Origin: Anthonomus grandis grandis
Lineage: Eukaryota; Arthropoda; Insecta; Coleoptera; Curculionidae
Direction: 5' to 3'
Length of the DNA stretch: 64,000 nt
NCBI RefSeq assembly: GCF_022605725.1
Contig: NC_065549.1
Span: 15,352,114-15,416,113, forward strand
Shown here: positions 45,913 to 57,549 of the stretch, piece by piece
Position numbering within the stretch: position 1 is the stretch's first letter
Layout: the number at the start of each line of letters is the position of its first letter
Notes under the pieces: generated by a model
The model's database searches: none
Seen by the model: the letters and a program-made list of their open reading frames with translations, nothing else
What the model was told of the DNA's origin: nothing
Made by a program: the position numbers and the translations under genes

Positions 45913-48535
45913 ATATTTCTTTTTGTGCAAAGATAGTTTGTCCTATATTGGTCGGTAATGTTTCTGATTGATTTTATTTTTACATTCAAGTTTTTGCATT
46001 TCTATGGTTGGATCTTTATTGAGGTTAATTAGTAGGTTAGGTTTGATACAAGATTTTACTTTATTTTCTTAATCAAAAAACCATGGTAATTCGTTTTTAG
46101 CTTTTGCATTTTATAATTAAAACTATTTTGGCTTCAGAAATTGGCAATTACTTAAAATTTAATATTTTTTTTTTTGACACAGCTTTCAAATATGAACGAA
46201 TTGCGAATTTAGAAAGAAAAAACAATAATTAGAAAACCAAACTATTTAATATTTAGTGGTTAATTATTGCTTCGCACTGAAAACATCACTAAAATCAAGG
46301 AACTGGCACTTGAAAATCATTATTGTTTTAGAGAGCTAGCATATGACCTAAACATTTACAAGAATCAGAGTTCTTACGATCTCACAAATCTACATTGTAA
46401 CTAAGTTTTTGACCAACAATACAAATAATTTCTCAAAGTCGAATTTTCACTTCAATAAGTCGATTGAAGTCATAAAAGACAGAGAATTCGAAGAAGCTGA
46501 AGTCGATCTCAGCTCTCAGGAATATAAAAAGGGCACTTTAAAGGCCTTAAAATAAAGTTAGATGACTAATTCAAATTTGTTGTTTTTATTGAGACCTTTC
46601 AGGTAAACATTTGATAGAATGTATGTTTATGGATGATAAATTAGGATAAATGAATCAACTAACTCCTCTTCTGTATATTTCAGATCAGATCGTAGATTTT
46701 GTATCCAATCCCATTTAATTTATCTTTTATTTTCTTCAATTTGTCCATTAGCCTGACGTTATATAGAGACTTTTATATAATATTTAAATCAAATGTTGTA
46801 TTTTTTTAAATGAAAATAAAAATAAAATATGAAATAAACGTATACACCAACTTATAACTAAATCATCTTCAAGGAAGCAAATTAGAAAAAATATTCTGGA
46901 ATTGTGCATCAAAAAATATTAAAATTATTACCTATTCTGATGATTTCCTGGTTTCATCATTTATTTTACAATATAATGAATATTATATTCATATGATTTA
47001 TTATTATTGGCTTAGCCCGACTGCACGAAGGTCAAATAAAACTTGTTAATTAATTAATTTTTAATATTCTTAAAAATTTTAAGATTAACAGGACAAGTAT
47101 TTTTAATTAAAACTATTCGACAAATATTAATCTTAGGACTACTTTTAAACGAAGGAAATAATTATTTGAATCATTAATCATAAATATATAGATATTATAG
47201 ATGTATCGATAATTCTAAATGAATCCCTATTAACAAATAATAAACCTACAAACTGGACGTTTTCTCGAATAAATACAAATTACAGGTGGTGCCAAGGTGT
47301 GGGAAGAAAAAACACTTCTAGGGCTTTTGTAACTTTTCTTACAGTGTCATGACGGTTTGTGTCGCATCACACTTTTTTGCACTCAATATGTTAGTCTTTG
47401 AGCCGGTTATTAATTAGGCTCCATTTTAGTCTGTTTCTGCACTAGAAATGGTGATTTTTACAAAATAGCCTTTTTGATTGATTTCTTCATAAAGTAAGTT
47501 AGGCCATCTACTATTCTTTAAAATAAAATAAAACATGCTTTTTCAAGCGGTTTAACCGAAGATATCCAGCCACAGTCTCGTTGGTGTTATTCAAAAAGAC
47601 GTTCTTGAAAGGTTGTAAGCACCATTTTATCAGGAGTCTACTCAGGAATTGGTTACATGAGATAATAGCTTTCGTATTATTAACCTTATATGAGCATTTT
47701 CCCTATCTCTGTCTGCCTAAAATCTAATATCTTCTTTGCTTATCTCTAACTTGGTCATGCAATGATGATAGATATTTCCTTATTCTCTATTATTAATTAT
47801 TATCTCTACCTTTATGATCAAATTTTTATTATATTTGATCTATCAATTCGTTCAAATAGGTCTTAAATGGGTTAAATCTTATGTTATTTTGGATATCCTT
47901 AAAGTCGTAACCATAAAATTTGTAAATATAAATATAAATATAAATAGATATAAATTATGAAAAAAATTGTAACATGTATAACAGCCGATCTAAAAAGGGT
48001 TAAATTTTTTGTTTATTTGAACTTCACTTCTCCAATTGAATTATATCAACCACAATAATAATTTTGCTATGCTTGCTGTGCAAATCAGAAAATATTAGGT
48101 TTTGAAATAGCTCAGCGAGAACCGACAGAATTGTGAAAGAAAAGTTAAACAAGTCAACGTTAACAACATTTTCCCAAATCACTAAAAAGCGACTAACAAA
48201 ACAGCCTATGTGTTTTCAGTGATTTGTTCCCAATACCGAAAGGCTCAAATTAACTTTTGACGTCACAAGGGGCGTTTTCGGCAACGCGTAAAAATATAAA
48301 TTTCAAACATGATTTAGATTATTTCTATGAACAACTTAAAATAAAGAATGATGAATTTGGGAGTATTTGGTGTTTATCTCTCACATTATGTAGATATAAC
48401 TTAAAAAACTAACCCATGCAAGAACTCCATTAAATTAATGAAACTTATTAACCAATGATACCTTTACGGCATAAGCAAGCTTTACGGTTTAAATTTCAAA
48501 ACTCCTATTATGTTAAATCATAAACAAAAACTTAC
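45913..48535. other. Intronic sequence, no gene recognised
   Basis: AT-rich intron between the RTE relic and the next shot exon. A (TAAATA)n microsatellite lies at about 47927-47960. The segment 47280-47480 is less AT-rich and could be an unidentified repeat. No gene was found. Confidence 0.5.
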
Positions 48536-48766
48536 CAATGTTACTATGTCGTTCGGATTCATCTTAGCAATCTCCTGCAACCTTCCATACAACAAGTCCA
48601 TCAAGTAACGATATCTATCGTTCATTTCGTCCAATTCCCTACTGACGACGTCGGCGCCGGATTGGCCCGTCGTCATTTCCGGTTTCCGGAACGCGTCGCT
48701 CGCATCCAGTGAGGGACTGGCGTCGAGAAGGGCGTCGCGGAATTTTTGCACGCCCTTGCTCCATAT
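48536..48766 (-). CDS. shot: Shot: plakin-domain exon (spectrin repeat)
   Basis: This 231-bp exon (77 codons, phase 0 at both ends) follows ACCACTAG and ends TTG|GTAAGT. The protein begins IWSKGVQKFRDALLDASPSL and ends LYGRLQEIAKMNPNDIVTL, a heptad-rich helical stretch of the spectrin-repeat fold that makes up the plakin domain. The coding sequence is markedly richer in CpG than the flanking intron. Its acceptor lacks a strong pyrimidine tract, which could mean regulated inclusion (inference). The next exon in sense direction is 38.9 kb away. Confidence 0.88.
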
Positions 48767-51491
48767 CTAGTGGTTTAGTCGGGGGTTAGCATTGGGTTAG
48801 TGTTGGGTGAGTGCGCGTAAAGGCGACAGTACTGGGTCAGTGGTTTTATTTATTGTTGTTTTGTTTTGGTACTATTTTGTTGTTGTTTTTTTCTTGTAGG
48901 AAGCTACATGTGAAATGGTGGGTGAAGTTGGTGAATGTTCGAAGAGTTGGAATTCAACTTTATTATTAAGGGTCAATGTTTTAACTTGAATGACACGTTT
49001 CTATGGGATACTTCAAGCTGTAGCGAGAAAGACACAAATTCCTTTAACCCAGACACGAACGCTCTATACATATTTTCTCTATGTTTGCATAAACCGTCAG
49101 CTCAAAATACGATTTATTCGTGTAAAAAATTCTATTTTGTTTATAAGATAGTTTAGAATGACTGCGTTTTGCGCTTATAATTCGTACCATCATACGAATT
49201 ACATTAAAGTAGGTTATGTTTATTTAATTTAAATAAAAACGATACTCAACATCAATACGATTTACCTGCAGCCATTTTTCCTAGGCCAGAATATTCGTTA
49301 TGCATGTAGTTTATCTGAAACCACTTTCGCCTTACTATCGAACCTTCGCATCTGGGTTTGTTATTTGTGGAGAAGATATTAAGCCTTTATAAAAAAAATT
49401 TCTAAAGAGTGTTTTTTTTAAATTTCACTGGACAAATGCAGCAAAACATCCTATATACAAAATGTATTAAAAATGCTTTGTTTTAATTAATAAATTAAGA
49501 TCAAAAGTAATAACAACTCATAACACTCAACACAACAATTTCTAGTTTATGAGTGTGAAATACTAAATATTCTACAAATAGATTTTCCTTTCTAGTGTTT
49601 GTTTAAATTAATTGGTTTTCGCGCTACACCTTAACAAACAATATGCGAAAAACTTGTTCATACTGTACATAAATTATATTTAAAGTCAGCAATATTTTTA
49701 GCTCCAATAATCTTGGAAGTCAGTAAAATTAATCATTCAATTAGTTTTTAAAATAAGCAATTGCAAATAAGTATTAAGGCCCATTTAATGCTTCTATATA
49801 TATTTTTTCTTATTATTTTTAAGCCTATTATTAAAATTGAATTCCAAAACTACAATATAGTCGATAATGCGGTTGAGGTATAATCTTTACAAACTTAAAA
49901 ATATGGTACTCTTAAAATTAATTTTCAAATGAAATTTAGAGATTTTTAAAAATTAGAAAGTGGAGAATGGCAGTTATAATAAAATTAAAGACCTTTTTCG
50001 GTACTATAAGAGTATTTAAAAACTACTGTCACCATACTACTCTTTTTTTGAAATTAATTTAAAAAAAACCATAAGACAATTGTTTTAGGCGTTAAAAAAT
50101 CATATATAATAATCAATTAATCTTAGTCTTTATTCTTTAGGTAAATTGCGTATTTGCATCTCAGTTACCTGATGCCCTTATTTATAATGGTTTTCTGACG
50201 TTTCGTCTTTTAGCTACCACTTTATCTTATGGGATCATTGGATTTTGGATTTACCTTGACGAACTATTAGATTTTCTCTATTTTAAAACATTTTCGAATA
50301 TGTGCCACTTTTCGTGCAAATTTCGTTTTTTTTTTGGAAATTAATGAAATTTCGTATTCTTTTAATTATGGAGATTGGAATAATGAGAGTCTAAATTCAA
50401 AATTATAGAAAAAAAAATCTGCTATAACTAGTAACATTAACTTGTGTTAGTTACAGTACTATTTTTTTATATGGTATTTTAATTTAAATTATTCTTCATC
50501 TTCTTCAGTCTAAGGGTTTCTTCTTCGTATATTTAGGATTATATAACTTATAGTTTATCCTTATTTCTTTAGATTTCTACAGTTTCTTTCAAATTTATTT
50601 TATTTTAACTATTGTTTTTTTATCTAAAATGTTTATGTTTTTCCTACTTTTTGTGCATATTTCTTTGTTTTTCTAGCCGTTTCTGAAGTTCCTCTGTTAT
50701 CAATTAATTTTTTAGTATTTTCTAGAGTGAAAACCTGATCTTGAGAAATCTAACGAATTGTAAAATTTAACAAACTCTGATAGGAATGCCAATTTAATCA
50801 CTTAATTCCAACTAAAGGACTCCACCTCATTATCGACTAAAAATCGTGATATGAAACATATAAAAGTAATCGGATTATATTGCCTCAAAGGGTGTTTTAG
50901 ATTGTCTAGTGCATCAAAAGTGAATGTTATTTCTGTTAAAGGTTTTAAAAAGAATATAAAAAAGAACTTTTTTTAATTACAAATACATGCTTTCCTCCGA
51001 TTACTTCTTAAAAGAAAATAATTTTATGCATGAAATGCATGAATCTATGTACTCGATGAAATGAAAGTTTTAGAGAAAAAGCAGCTAAAAGTTAAACTAA
51101 AAAAAAAGCGGAAACAAAGGTACTATACACCAAGAAGGAATTATCAAATAAACAAAAAAAATTAACAATAACGTAAATTCAGGCACTTAAATCAGTCACA
51201 CAGTCTCTCACACACACATAAAATATAACTTAAATAGTAACGACGAAAAGGAGCAACAAATACATAAAAATAGTGTTAGGAAAGTTTCGAAATGTAAGTG
51301 TGAAGAGTGAGGAATGAAAAGTATAAGTAAGACGTCTTTGATCTGGTAAACCTTCCTTTTATAAATGACATTTTGAAAAATCAACCCAATCTTATTATTC
51401 TCCAAAAATCATTCATAAAATGGCACAAAATTTTACCAGAAAAAAAGACCCAAAAGCTACAGTAGAACATTAATATCGGTGCTCGGGTTAC
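48767..51491 (-). other. shot: Intron of shot, no other gene recognised
   Basis: A 2.7-kb AT-rich intron. A small inverted pair AATTCGTA/TACGAATT lies at 49179-49200. No mobile element or RNA gene was recognised; short ORFs such as 48935-49156 look like chance frames. Confidence 0.6.
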
Positions 51492-51575
51492 CTTTCCTTC
51501 CCTGATGAATCTACCACCGTTCAAATTGACCTGTTCTATCTTGGGGGTGCGTTCCACAACGCTGTTCAACAAGTT
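51492..51575 (-). CDS. shot: Shot: 84-bp plakin-domain exon
   Basis: A 28-codon exon, phase 0 at both ends, with acceptor GCCTTTCAG before 51575 and donor AAG|GTAACC after 51492. It encodes NLLNSVVERTPKIEQVNLNG then GRFIREGK, continuing directly from ...DATR of the preceding exon. The sequence is strongly conserved in spectraplakins (plakin domain, spectrin repeat region). An in-frame cassette of this size could be skipped without breaking the frame. Confidence 0.92.
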
Positions 51576-52019
51576 CTGAAAGGCAAGTGCAAATTTCCCT
51601 TAGGTTAGGTGTTAGGGGGTTAAATTATAACTAATAAGTGTAACACTACTATGGGGTGGACAGTACTGCTTGAGGTAAAATATTAAGAAAAGTATATTAT
51701 ATTTTGGTATTTTAGAAAAATTTGGAAAATAATTGCAGGGCGGCTCTCCAGGAAATGCATCGATTAGTTAAAAAAATATAAGAAGGAAAATAGTGAAAAA
51801 TAAATATAAATATAAATACAAATATGTACGCGATATAGATATGAAATATATTTTTTAATACAATTATAAAATCAAATAAGGTTTGAGTTTGTACATTTGC
51901 CGCTAGGGGGTGTAAACGCTATACATACGCGCAAAATGTTAGCCAGATTATTAAATTTCGGATCTGTATGTTAAGTTATTTTTTTTATAAAACCATATTT
52001 TATATATATATCACTTTTC
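51576..52019 (-). other. shot: Intron of shot
   Basis: A-rich intron containing a short TAAATA microsatellite (about 51799-51822). GCCGCTAGGGGGTGTA at about 51899-51914 resembles, inverted, the phrase TACCCTCTTGTGGCA near 53663-53677. The pair is a weak candidate for the terminal repeats of the hAT-like relic lying between them. Confidence 0.5.
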
Positions 52020-53375
52020 GAAATTGCATTGCGCGGTCATGACGAAAGTAATAGCTCCAATAATCCTGGAATTTTTCTGGACCTTATCGATTTTGTTTCT
52101 GAACTGGATTTAATTTTTAAAGAACATATGGAAAAAAGTACAGTATTTAAAGGAACATCAAAAACAATTCAGAACGATATTTTAGAATCAATGTTAGCCA
52201 TTGTACATACTCATATAATTAAGGAGATTGGCCAGACAAATTTTGTGGCAATTCAAGTAGATGAGACCACAGATAGCTCCAATAAAACGCAGATGATTGT
52301 CACATTGCGATATGTATTAACTAGTATTGTACAAGAAAGATTTTTGAAATTTGTTAACCCTCCAGGTACCACAGCACAACATTTAACTAATGTAATATTG
52401 GAAGAACTTCAATTATTAAAAATTAATGAAGCACCTGAAAAATTGATTGCCCAAAGTTACGATGGTGCATCAGTCATAAGCGGTAAACTGGGAGGAGCAC
52501 AAACAAAAATGAAAGAAATATACCCAAACGCACACTTTATTCACTGGTATGCCCATCAACTTAATTTTATCCTGCACAAAGCGGCGAGTCAACATAAACC
52601 GATAAAAATATTTTTTGCAAATTTACACGCATTTTCGTCCTTTTTCGGCCGATCTCCAAAACGTACGATGGTTCTGGATAGAGTGGTTAAAGTAAGGCTA
52701 CCTAAAGCTGCACCCACTCGATGGGCTTTCAATACAAAATGTGTTGAAATTGTATACACTTATAAAGATGATTTAAAATCTTTAAAGCAACTGTTTTAAA
52801 AAGACATTTGGAAGATGAGCTTTTTTTATTTTGGTTAAATTTTTTCCTTAAAATAATGCCCCATGTTGATATATTGTTTAAATAATTGCAAATGCGAGAT
52901 ATTAATGTCATATCTGTCAAAAATTATATACTGTCTTTTAACAACAGTATCCAAATAATTAGAAATACTATATTGGAATCAGAAGAACCAAGCACACCAA
53001 CAGCAAAAAAAAGAAAAACTACTACAGCTACAGAGGATCCAAAGCGACGAACTGCACTGGAAATTTGTGATATTATATCTGAAATAAATCACAGGTTTGG
53101 TTTCAATGATCATCTCATGATTTCACAGTTATTCTACACAGAGAAATTTGAAGCATGTGGAAAGTGAGATATGTTTTTCTACTTTAAAAAGAGTAAAAAC
53201 ATTCCTGCGTAATACGATGGGACAATCTAGACTTAGTGCCTTGTCTAGGTTAAGCATCGAGAAAACGCTTGTCAAAAGCATTCCAAATTTCAACGAGAAG
53301 GTCATAGACTATTTTGCAGAACTAATTCCTATATTTTTATTTAAAATATTTACTCTAATAAAAAGGCAAAGTTAA
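52020..53375 (+). pseudogene. hAT-like (ZMYM/DUF4371) transposase relic
   Basis: The plus-strand frame from 52020 reads IALRGHDESNSSNNPGIF and continues 256 residues with VAIQVDETTDSSNK and AQSYDGASVISG. HWYAHQLNFIL and PTRW follow. These are hallmarks of the DUF4371/hAT catalytic core (first Asp in VDETTD, second near YDGAS). A TAA at 52797 and another at about 52882 interrupt it; downstream frames (52886-53375) hold the C-terminal half including a hATC-like helix-rich segment. The N-terminal zinc-finger region is missing. It lies antisense to shot in its intron. Inactive. Confidence 0.85.
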
Positions 53376-54173
53376 TTTTCGGAAAACGATTTATGCATTT
53401 AAAGTTATTTTTACCCGCTTAATAGGGTAAATATCTCGGTAAATATTATTCAGTTTTATCTAAGTCTGTATTTTTTATCTAAAATATAAATGCTAAAAGA
53501 TCTTTCAAATACTTTAAAAAATCAATAGTTTGATTTGTTTTTTTTTATTAGAGTAAACTATAAGTTTTCAAACCAAAATGACCCCCCTGAAGATTGACCC
53601 ACGAGCAGCCACTGAGCAGTAATTAAACAAACACAAAAATGTGTTTTTAAAAATGACTATATACCCTCTTGTGGCAAAATAACAAACTCAAGAATTTTCA
53701 TTTTACTTTCATATTTTTTTTTTGAAAATACTCGACACTACTATTTGAAATAATGCCCTAAAAACAAAAAAGAAATTAAAATAAAATATACAGATTTTTG
53801 CTACATCAACTCTATATTTTATTATTTTTCTTTTAATCTTTTGAGCCATTGCCTTCGTAGAAAATATACAGAAAAGTATATTATTTATTAGAGAAGAACA
53901 AGTTTTTATAACAAAAACATTCTTATAAGCATTTTTTGTACCCAATAATAAACCTATGGGTACAAAAGGTTTATTATTGGGACAAAATGTTTTGTCCTAA
54001 TAATTAAAACTAAACAAAATGTTTTCTGTCCTCGAAACAGTACGATCCAAACCCCCAAAAAAAAAACAATGATCTGGTGCGTGTGACCTGATACAACCAC
54101 TATTACAATTTTGTTATAAAAACTAAATTAAGACTACTGTGCTCCAATATCACTTAACCCTCATCCAACTTAC
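53376..54173. other. shot: Intron of shot with a cluster of palindromes
   Basis: AT-rich intron. The notable content is the palindrome cluster at 53934-53997. No gene was recognised. Confidence 0.6.
53934..53997. repeat. Cluster of overlapping inverted repeats
   Basis: There are three inverted pairs: TTTTGTACCCA/TGGGTACAAAA (53934-53944 with 53957-53967), CCCAATAATAAACCT/AGGTTTATTATTGGG (53941-53955 with 53967-53981) and GGACAAAA/TTTTGTCC (53980-53997). The first two overlap, so only one can fold at a time. Possibly a foldback or MITE remnant. Confidence 0.7.
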
Positions 54174-55415
54174 CCGGGTGGCATCCAAATGCTCCTTGGC
54201 CCTATCCTTAATCGGCTGCAAAGCTTCCAATTTACCATATTGCTCATCCAACCATTTGTCTTCCACTTGTTTAGCTTCCCCGTACTTTTGCAACAAATCG
54301 TACGCCTGCTGACATCCTCTTAAGCGGTCGGCTAGTTGCTGACATACGCTTGCCCATCTGCTGTTTAATCTTTGCACATCCTTATCCAGCCTTTCCACGT
54401 CTGAATGTGGACCTCGTTGGTTCGGGCGGGACTTCTCAGTCAACCTCCTGGCATTATCGAAATCATCATTCAGCTGATCCATGGCGATCTGTTGCTGACC
54501 CACTGCGCTCTCCAGCTTCAAAAGATCATCGTGCACAGCTTTCAATCCCTTTTCAGTGTTGGGAAGCTCCTTGAGGCTGGCAAGTTTACTTTCAAACTCC
54601 GAGATAACTTGCTGAGCATCTTCCATGCCATTGAGGACAATTTCCATGCACTTAAGACGCTCGATGTACAGGTTGGAAGTGTTCCAGATGTAGTTCCACT
54701 TGTCCAACACCTTTTCCAAGTCTTTTTTATGTTGTGGCGTTTTTAGTGTGATGGACCGGAAAGTATCCTTGACCTGTTCCACTTCCGGTTCAAGGTTTTG
54801 AAGTCTAGATTCGAATTCTTTATGCTCCAAGACTAGATGTTGTAGGGTGTCCACGTCGCGCGGTAAACCTGATAAGACACGTTGGTTGATTATTCTTTCC
54901 GCTTCATCTAAGGCACGTTGTAAATTGTAGATTTGATTGTTGAACACTTTGGATTGGTTTTTGCTCTCTTCTTCCGCGCGAGCTCTTTTCTCGAATTCGT
55001 CAAATAGGCGATTTACTTCGTCCATTTCCCTTCTGAGCCTTCTCAGCTGCGGATCAGACGGATCTCCTTCAGCAATTAACTTATCAGCGTCTTCGTTCAA
55101 AGCTTTTCTTATGGCGTTTCTTTGTTCAGCCCCGATGGCAATAAACTGAGGTAGGTCCCAACCTTTAACCACTTTTATGGTGGCAAAAATCATATTTTGT
55201 CTCATTCTTAGTTGTTTCTTCTGCCATAAGGCGATTGAGCGGTCATATTGGCGCTGTAGACGATCTACTGCATCCAGAGCATCTTTGTCAGGAGGTGGGA
55301 GTACAAAACATACTCCAGGCACCTGGCATTCGATTCCCTTGGAGTTGTGAACTCTCCATTTTGTTCTTCCGGAGTTGTCTGTTAGGGTGCATTCTTTGTT
55401 GCGTTCGATTGCAAA
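54174..55415 (-). CDS. shot: Shot: main plakin-domain exon (SH3 and spectrin repeats)
   Basis: This 1242-bp exon (414 codons, phase 0 at both ends) has acceptor TTTTTCAG before 55415 and donor CGG|GTAAGT. It starts FAIERNKECTLTDNSGRTKW, the body of the SH3-like fold that spectraplakins carry inside the plakin domain. It continues KGIECQVPGVCFVLPPPDKD and then long heptad-rich helices (KALNEDADKLIAEG; LEKVLDKWNYIWNTSNLYIE; DVQRLNSRWASVCQQLADRL). These are successive spectrin repeats of the plakin domain. The plakin domain docks spectraplakins to membrane-associated partners. The exon is uninterrupted and closely resembles the known insect proteins. Confidence 0.96.
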
Positions 55416-55661
55416 CTGAAAAATTAGAAAACTAGATAACTATAGTTGCCATCAACGATAATCAAAGATAATTATTGAAGAAGCAAATAAAGTAGAAAAT
55501 GCAGGAAACTCGTGCAAAATTGTTGTTAAAACTCTATTCCGCTAAGATCAAATAAAATAGATTTTTGTTGAAGGCAACCATACTTCTTTTGAGTTGTAAA
55601 TTAAAAACTAATATAGAAATTTCTTATTTACATTACAATTAGTTAAACTAGTGTCACTTAC

Positions 55662-55890
55662 GTCATTTTTCTTATAGTTACAAATGGCAGTGACGCTCAT
55701 AGGTCTGGTAATAGGCTGCCTCCTCTGTTTCAAAGGTACAACAGTTTGCGCCCTCTGCACCAACGTCTGAACTTGGTCTCCGAAAGTATTTAGTTCGTCC
55801 CGTAAGGCTTGCATACCTTGCAAAAGCCTCTCGCCAACATCTAAACTAAACTCACCCTGACTAAACTCCGTGTTCATTATTTCATCTTTC
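55662..55890 (-). CDS. shot: Shot: plakin-domain exon before the SH3 core
   Basis: A 229-bp exon with acceptor TTCTTAACAG before 55890 and donor GAC|GTAAGT. Its first base completes a GAG codon split with the upstream exon. It encodes KDEIMNTEFSQGEFSLDVGE, RLLQGMQALRDELNTFGDQV and then the start of the SH3 fold (PMSVTAICNYKKND). It is followed in phase 0 by the large exon at 55415. Spectrin-repeat helix plus first SH3 strand is the conserved arrangement in plakins. Confidence 0.95.
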
Positions 55891-55949
55891 CTGTTAAGAA
55901 AAAAAAAAGAGGTAAAACCATATAAGGATGGGAAAAATTTATAACATAC

Positions 55950-56191
55950 TCTCTTATCCATTCCTCGGCTTCATGTACGTCCTTGAAAAATTGCTGATAG
56001 ATCCTCGTGTTTTGTAGGTGGGTCTCTAAGCAATGGGTGAGTTGAAGCAACCATGCCCATTGTGCGTTCATCGCAGCCAAATGGGCTTCAATAGCTTTGG
56101 TTGCGGGATGGTTTTGGAGTACCAAAGCTTCGCCTCGCTCGAGGATTGAGTTAAATTGAATTTCGCGTTTTTCTAGGTCACTCATTAAGTG
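55950..56191 (-). CDS. shot: Shot: plakin-domain exon (spectrin repeat)
   Basis: A 242-bp exon with acceptor GTTTTTAG before 56191 and donor AGA-GA|GTATGT. It encodes HLMSDLEKREIQFNSILERG, EALVLQNHPATKAIEAHLAA, then MNAQWAWLLQLTHCLETHLQ and ...EAEEWIRE. This is a classic spectrin-type helix bundle of the plakin domain. The two leftover bases GA pair with the next exon's G. The Met inside (56185) is not a start. It is the most upstream shot exon in the window; the exon before it lies beyond the BEL/Pao insertion, outside the window. Confidence 0.95.
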
Positions 56192-56372
56192 CTAAAAACG
56201 ATGTAAAAAAATTTTAAGGAACCCATTGCGTTTTTGATCTAATTTTATAATGATATCTTTATGAATGATGGTAGATTTACTATTTAACAAGCGTATTTGA
56301 GAATGCTTTAACCATGACTACTTATATCAATGTAATTTTAAATTTATGACATATAATGTATATACATAAAAA

Positions 56373-57264
56373 GTGGCTAACAAAGGTATTGAAACATTTT
56401 ACATATTCTTCTATAAAATTCATTTTAATTATTGCGCCAAACATAAAAAAACCTTTGTTGACAAAATGGTATAGAGTGACCAGATTAAAGTTTGCTGGAT
56501 TACAAAGACGGGACAGAAAATTATGTACTTTTCAGCGATGAAAGCAAGTTCTATTTATTTGTACAATATATAGATTCTACAGGATATCTAAGAAGGCCTT
56601 TTGGTCAAAGAATCGACCCAAAGCATTTGATTCCAAATGTCAAACATTGTGAAGGAAATCTGATGATGTGGGGGTGTTTTAGGCGATCTGGGACTGGTCC
56701 ACTAGAATTGATGGGTGTATGGTTGCTCAAAAGTTTGTTAACGTATCGAAGGTTAACTTGTTGCCATTTGAAGAGGATCTGAGGATCTCATTGTCATAGA
56801 TTGGTTAATAGGATAATGATCCTAAACACAACTCCCGCGGCTAGTTAAGAACTGAAAAAAATCGAGTATTGGATTGGCCTTCGCAGTCACCCGATTTAGT
56901 CCCTATAAAGAATATTGGCGGCACTTGAAAAATAAAATTAGAAAAAGAAACATCAAAAACCCAAAAGATCTATTGTTGGTTTTGCGAGAAAAATGGAGTA
57001 TGTAAAATTTCAGTCGATTATTGCAAGAAGCTAATAGACTCAATGGGGAGGCGATGCCAAGCAATCAAATTATTTCCAAAAAGAATTATTGAATGAATTG
57101 TAGTTTTTTTGTTTATACTTTTAAAAGGTTTCTATACTTTTGTTCGAATTTTTTTGAATATTTTTACGCTGAATATAAAAATTTAATTTAATTTAAAAAA
57201 ATCGTAATGGTATATATGATATTAAAGATTTATAAAATGTGTCACTACTTTTAATCGCCACTGT
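56373..57264 (+). mobile_element. Tc1-like (DD34E) relic with degenerate ends
   Basis: The left end AGTGGCTAACAAAGGTATTG (56373) and the inverse of the right end, AGTGGCGATTAAAAGTAGTG (at 57262), align as diverged TIRs, both followed by A-rich ACATTTTA. The span of about 0.9 kb is shorter than a full Tc1 (about 1.6 kb), so the N-terminal half is deleted. It lies in the shot intron, antisense to shot. Confidence 0.75.
56420..57090 (+). pseudogene. Tc1-like transposase fragment
   Basis: Frames at 56412-56541 and 56492-56782 read KKPLLTKWYRVTRLKFAGLQ, then YVLFSDESKFYLF (first catalytic Asp) and LMMWGCFRRSGTGPL. Downstream the frame shifts to WPSQSPDLVPIKNI with an altered end motif (KN in place of the usual EN), near 56876-56915. 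The middle Asp segment (HDND-like) survives weakly near 56812-56835. Multiple shifts and stops; inactive. Confidence 0.82.
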
Positions 57265-57319
57265 TGGTTTTATTGAGTTTAATATATATCGTAATGAAAT
57301 GGTATCATAATACTGATCG

Positions 57320-57385
57320 TAAGGCTATGGACTATGATCCCTGAGGTTTAAGGTTCGATCTTTTCCGCCACCGGTATTTTTTTTA
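57320..57385 (+). repeat. tRNA-like remnant (possible SINE head)
   Basis: The sequence GGACTATGATCC can form an anticodon-like stem. It is followed by GGTTTAAGGTTCGATC, which contains a B-box-like GGTTCGATC, then CCGCCACC and a T-rich run. No matching acceptor stem is visible upstream, so it is not a functional tRNA gene. It may be a SINE fragment. Confidence 0.3.
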
Positions 57386-57549
57386 ATTTAATTTTTGTTA
57401 TTATGTGTTTAATATATCATTTTTTGGACAAAGGATGTATAAAAAAATTAAAGTGATAGTGGCCACAACTGATTTTAAACCAGCGACCCATGAATAATAA
57501 AATAATTAGGGACTATTGGATAATATTATTGAATATAGATTAGGGTTTC

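Larger units (their letters stand above)
9651..48535 (-). other. shot: Giant 38.9-kb intron of shot, filled with mobile elements
   Basis: This is the span between the linker exon and the next plakin-domain exon upstream. It starts at the GTAAGTTT donor at 48535 and ends at the TTCCAG acceptor at 9651. No further shot exon was recognised in it. Mobile elements of many classes are stacked inside and are listed separately: pogo-like, piggyBac, several mariners, Tc1, Helitron and three LINE types. Together they explain perhaps a third to a half of its length (rough estimate). Confidence 0.85.
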
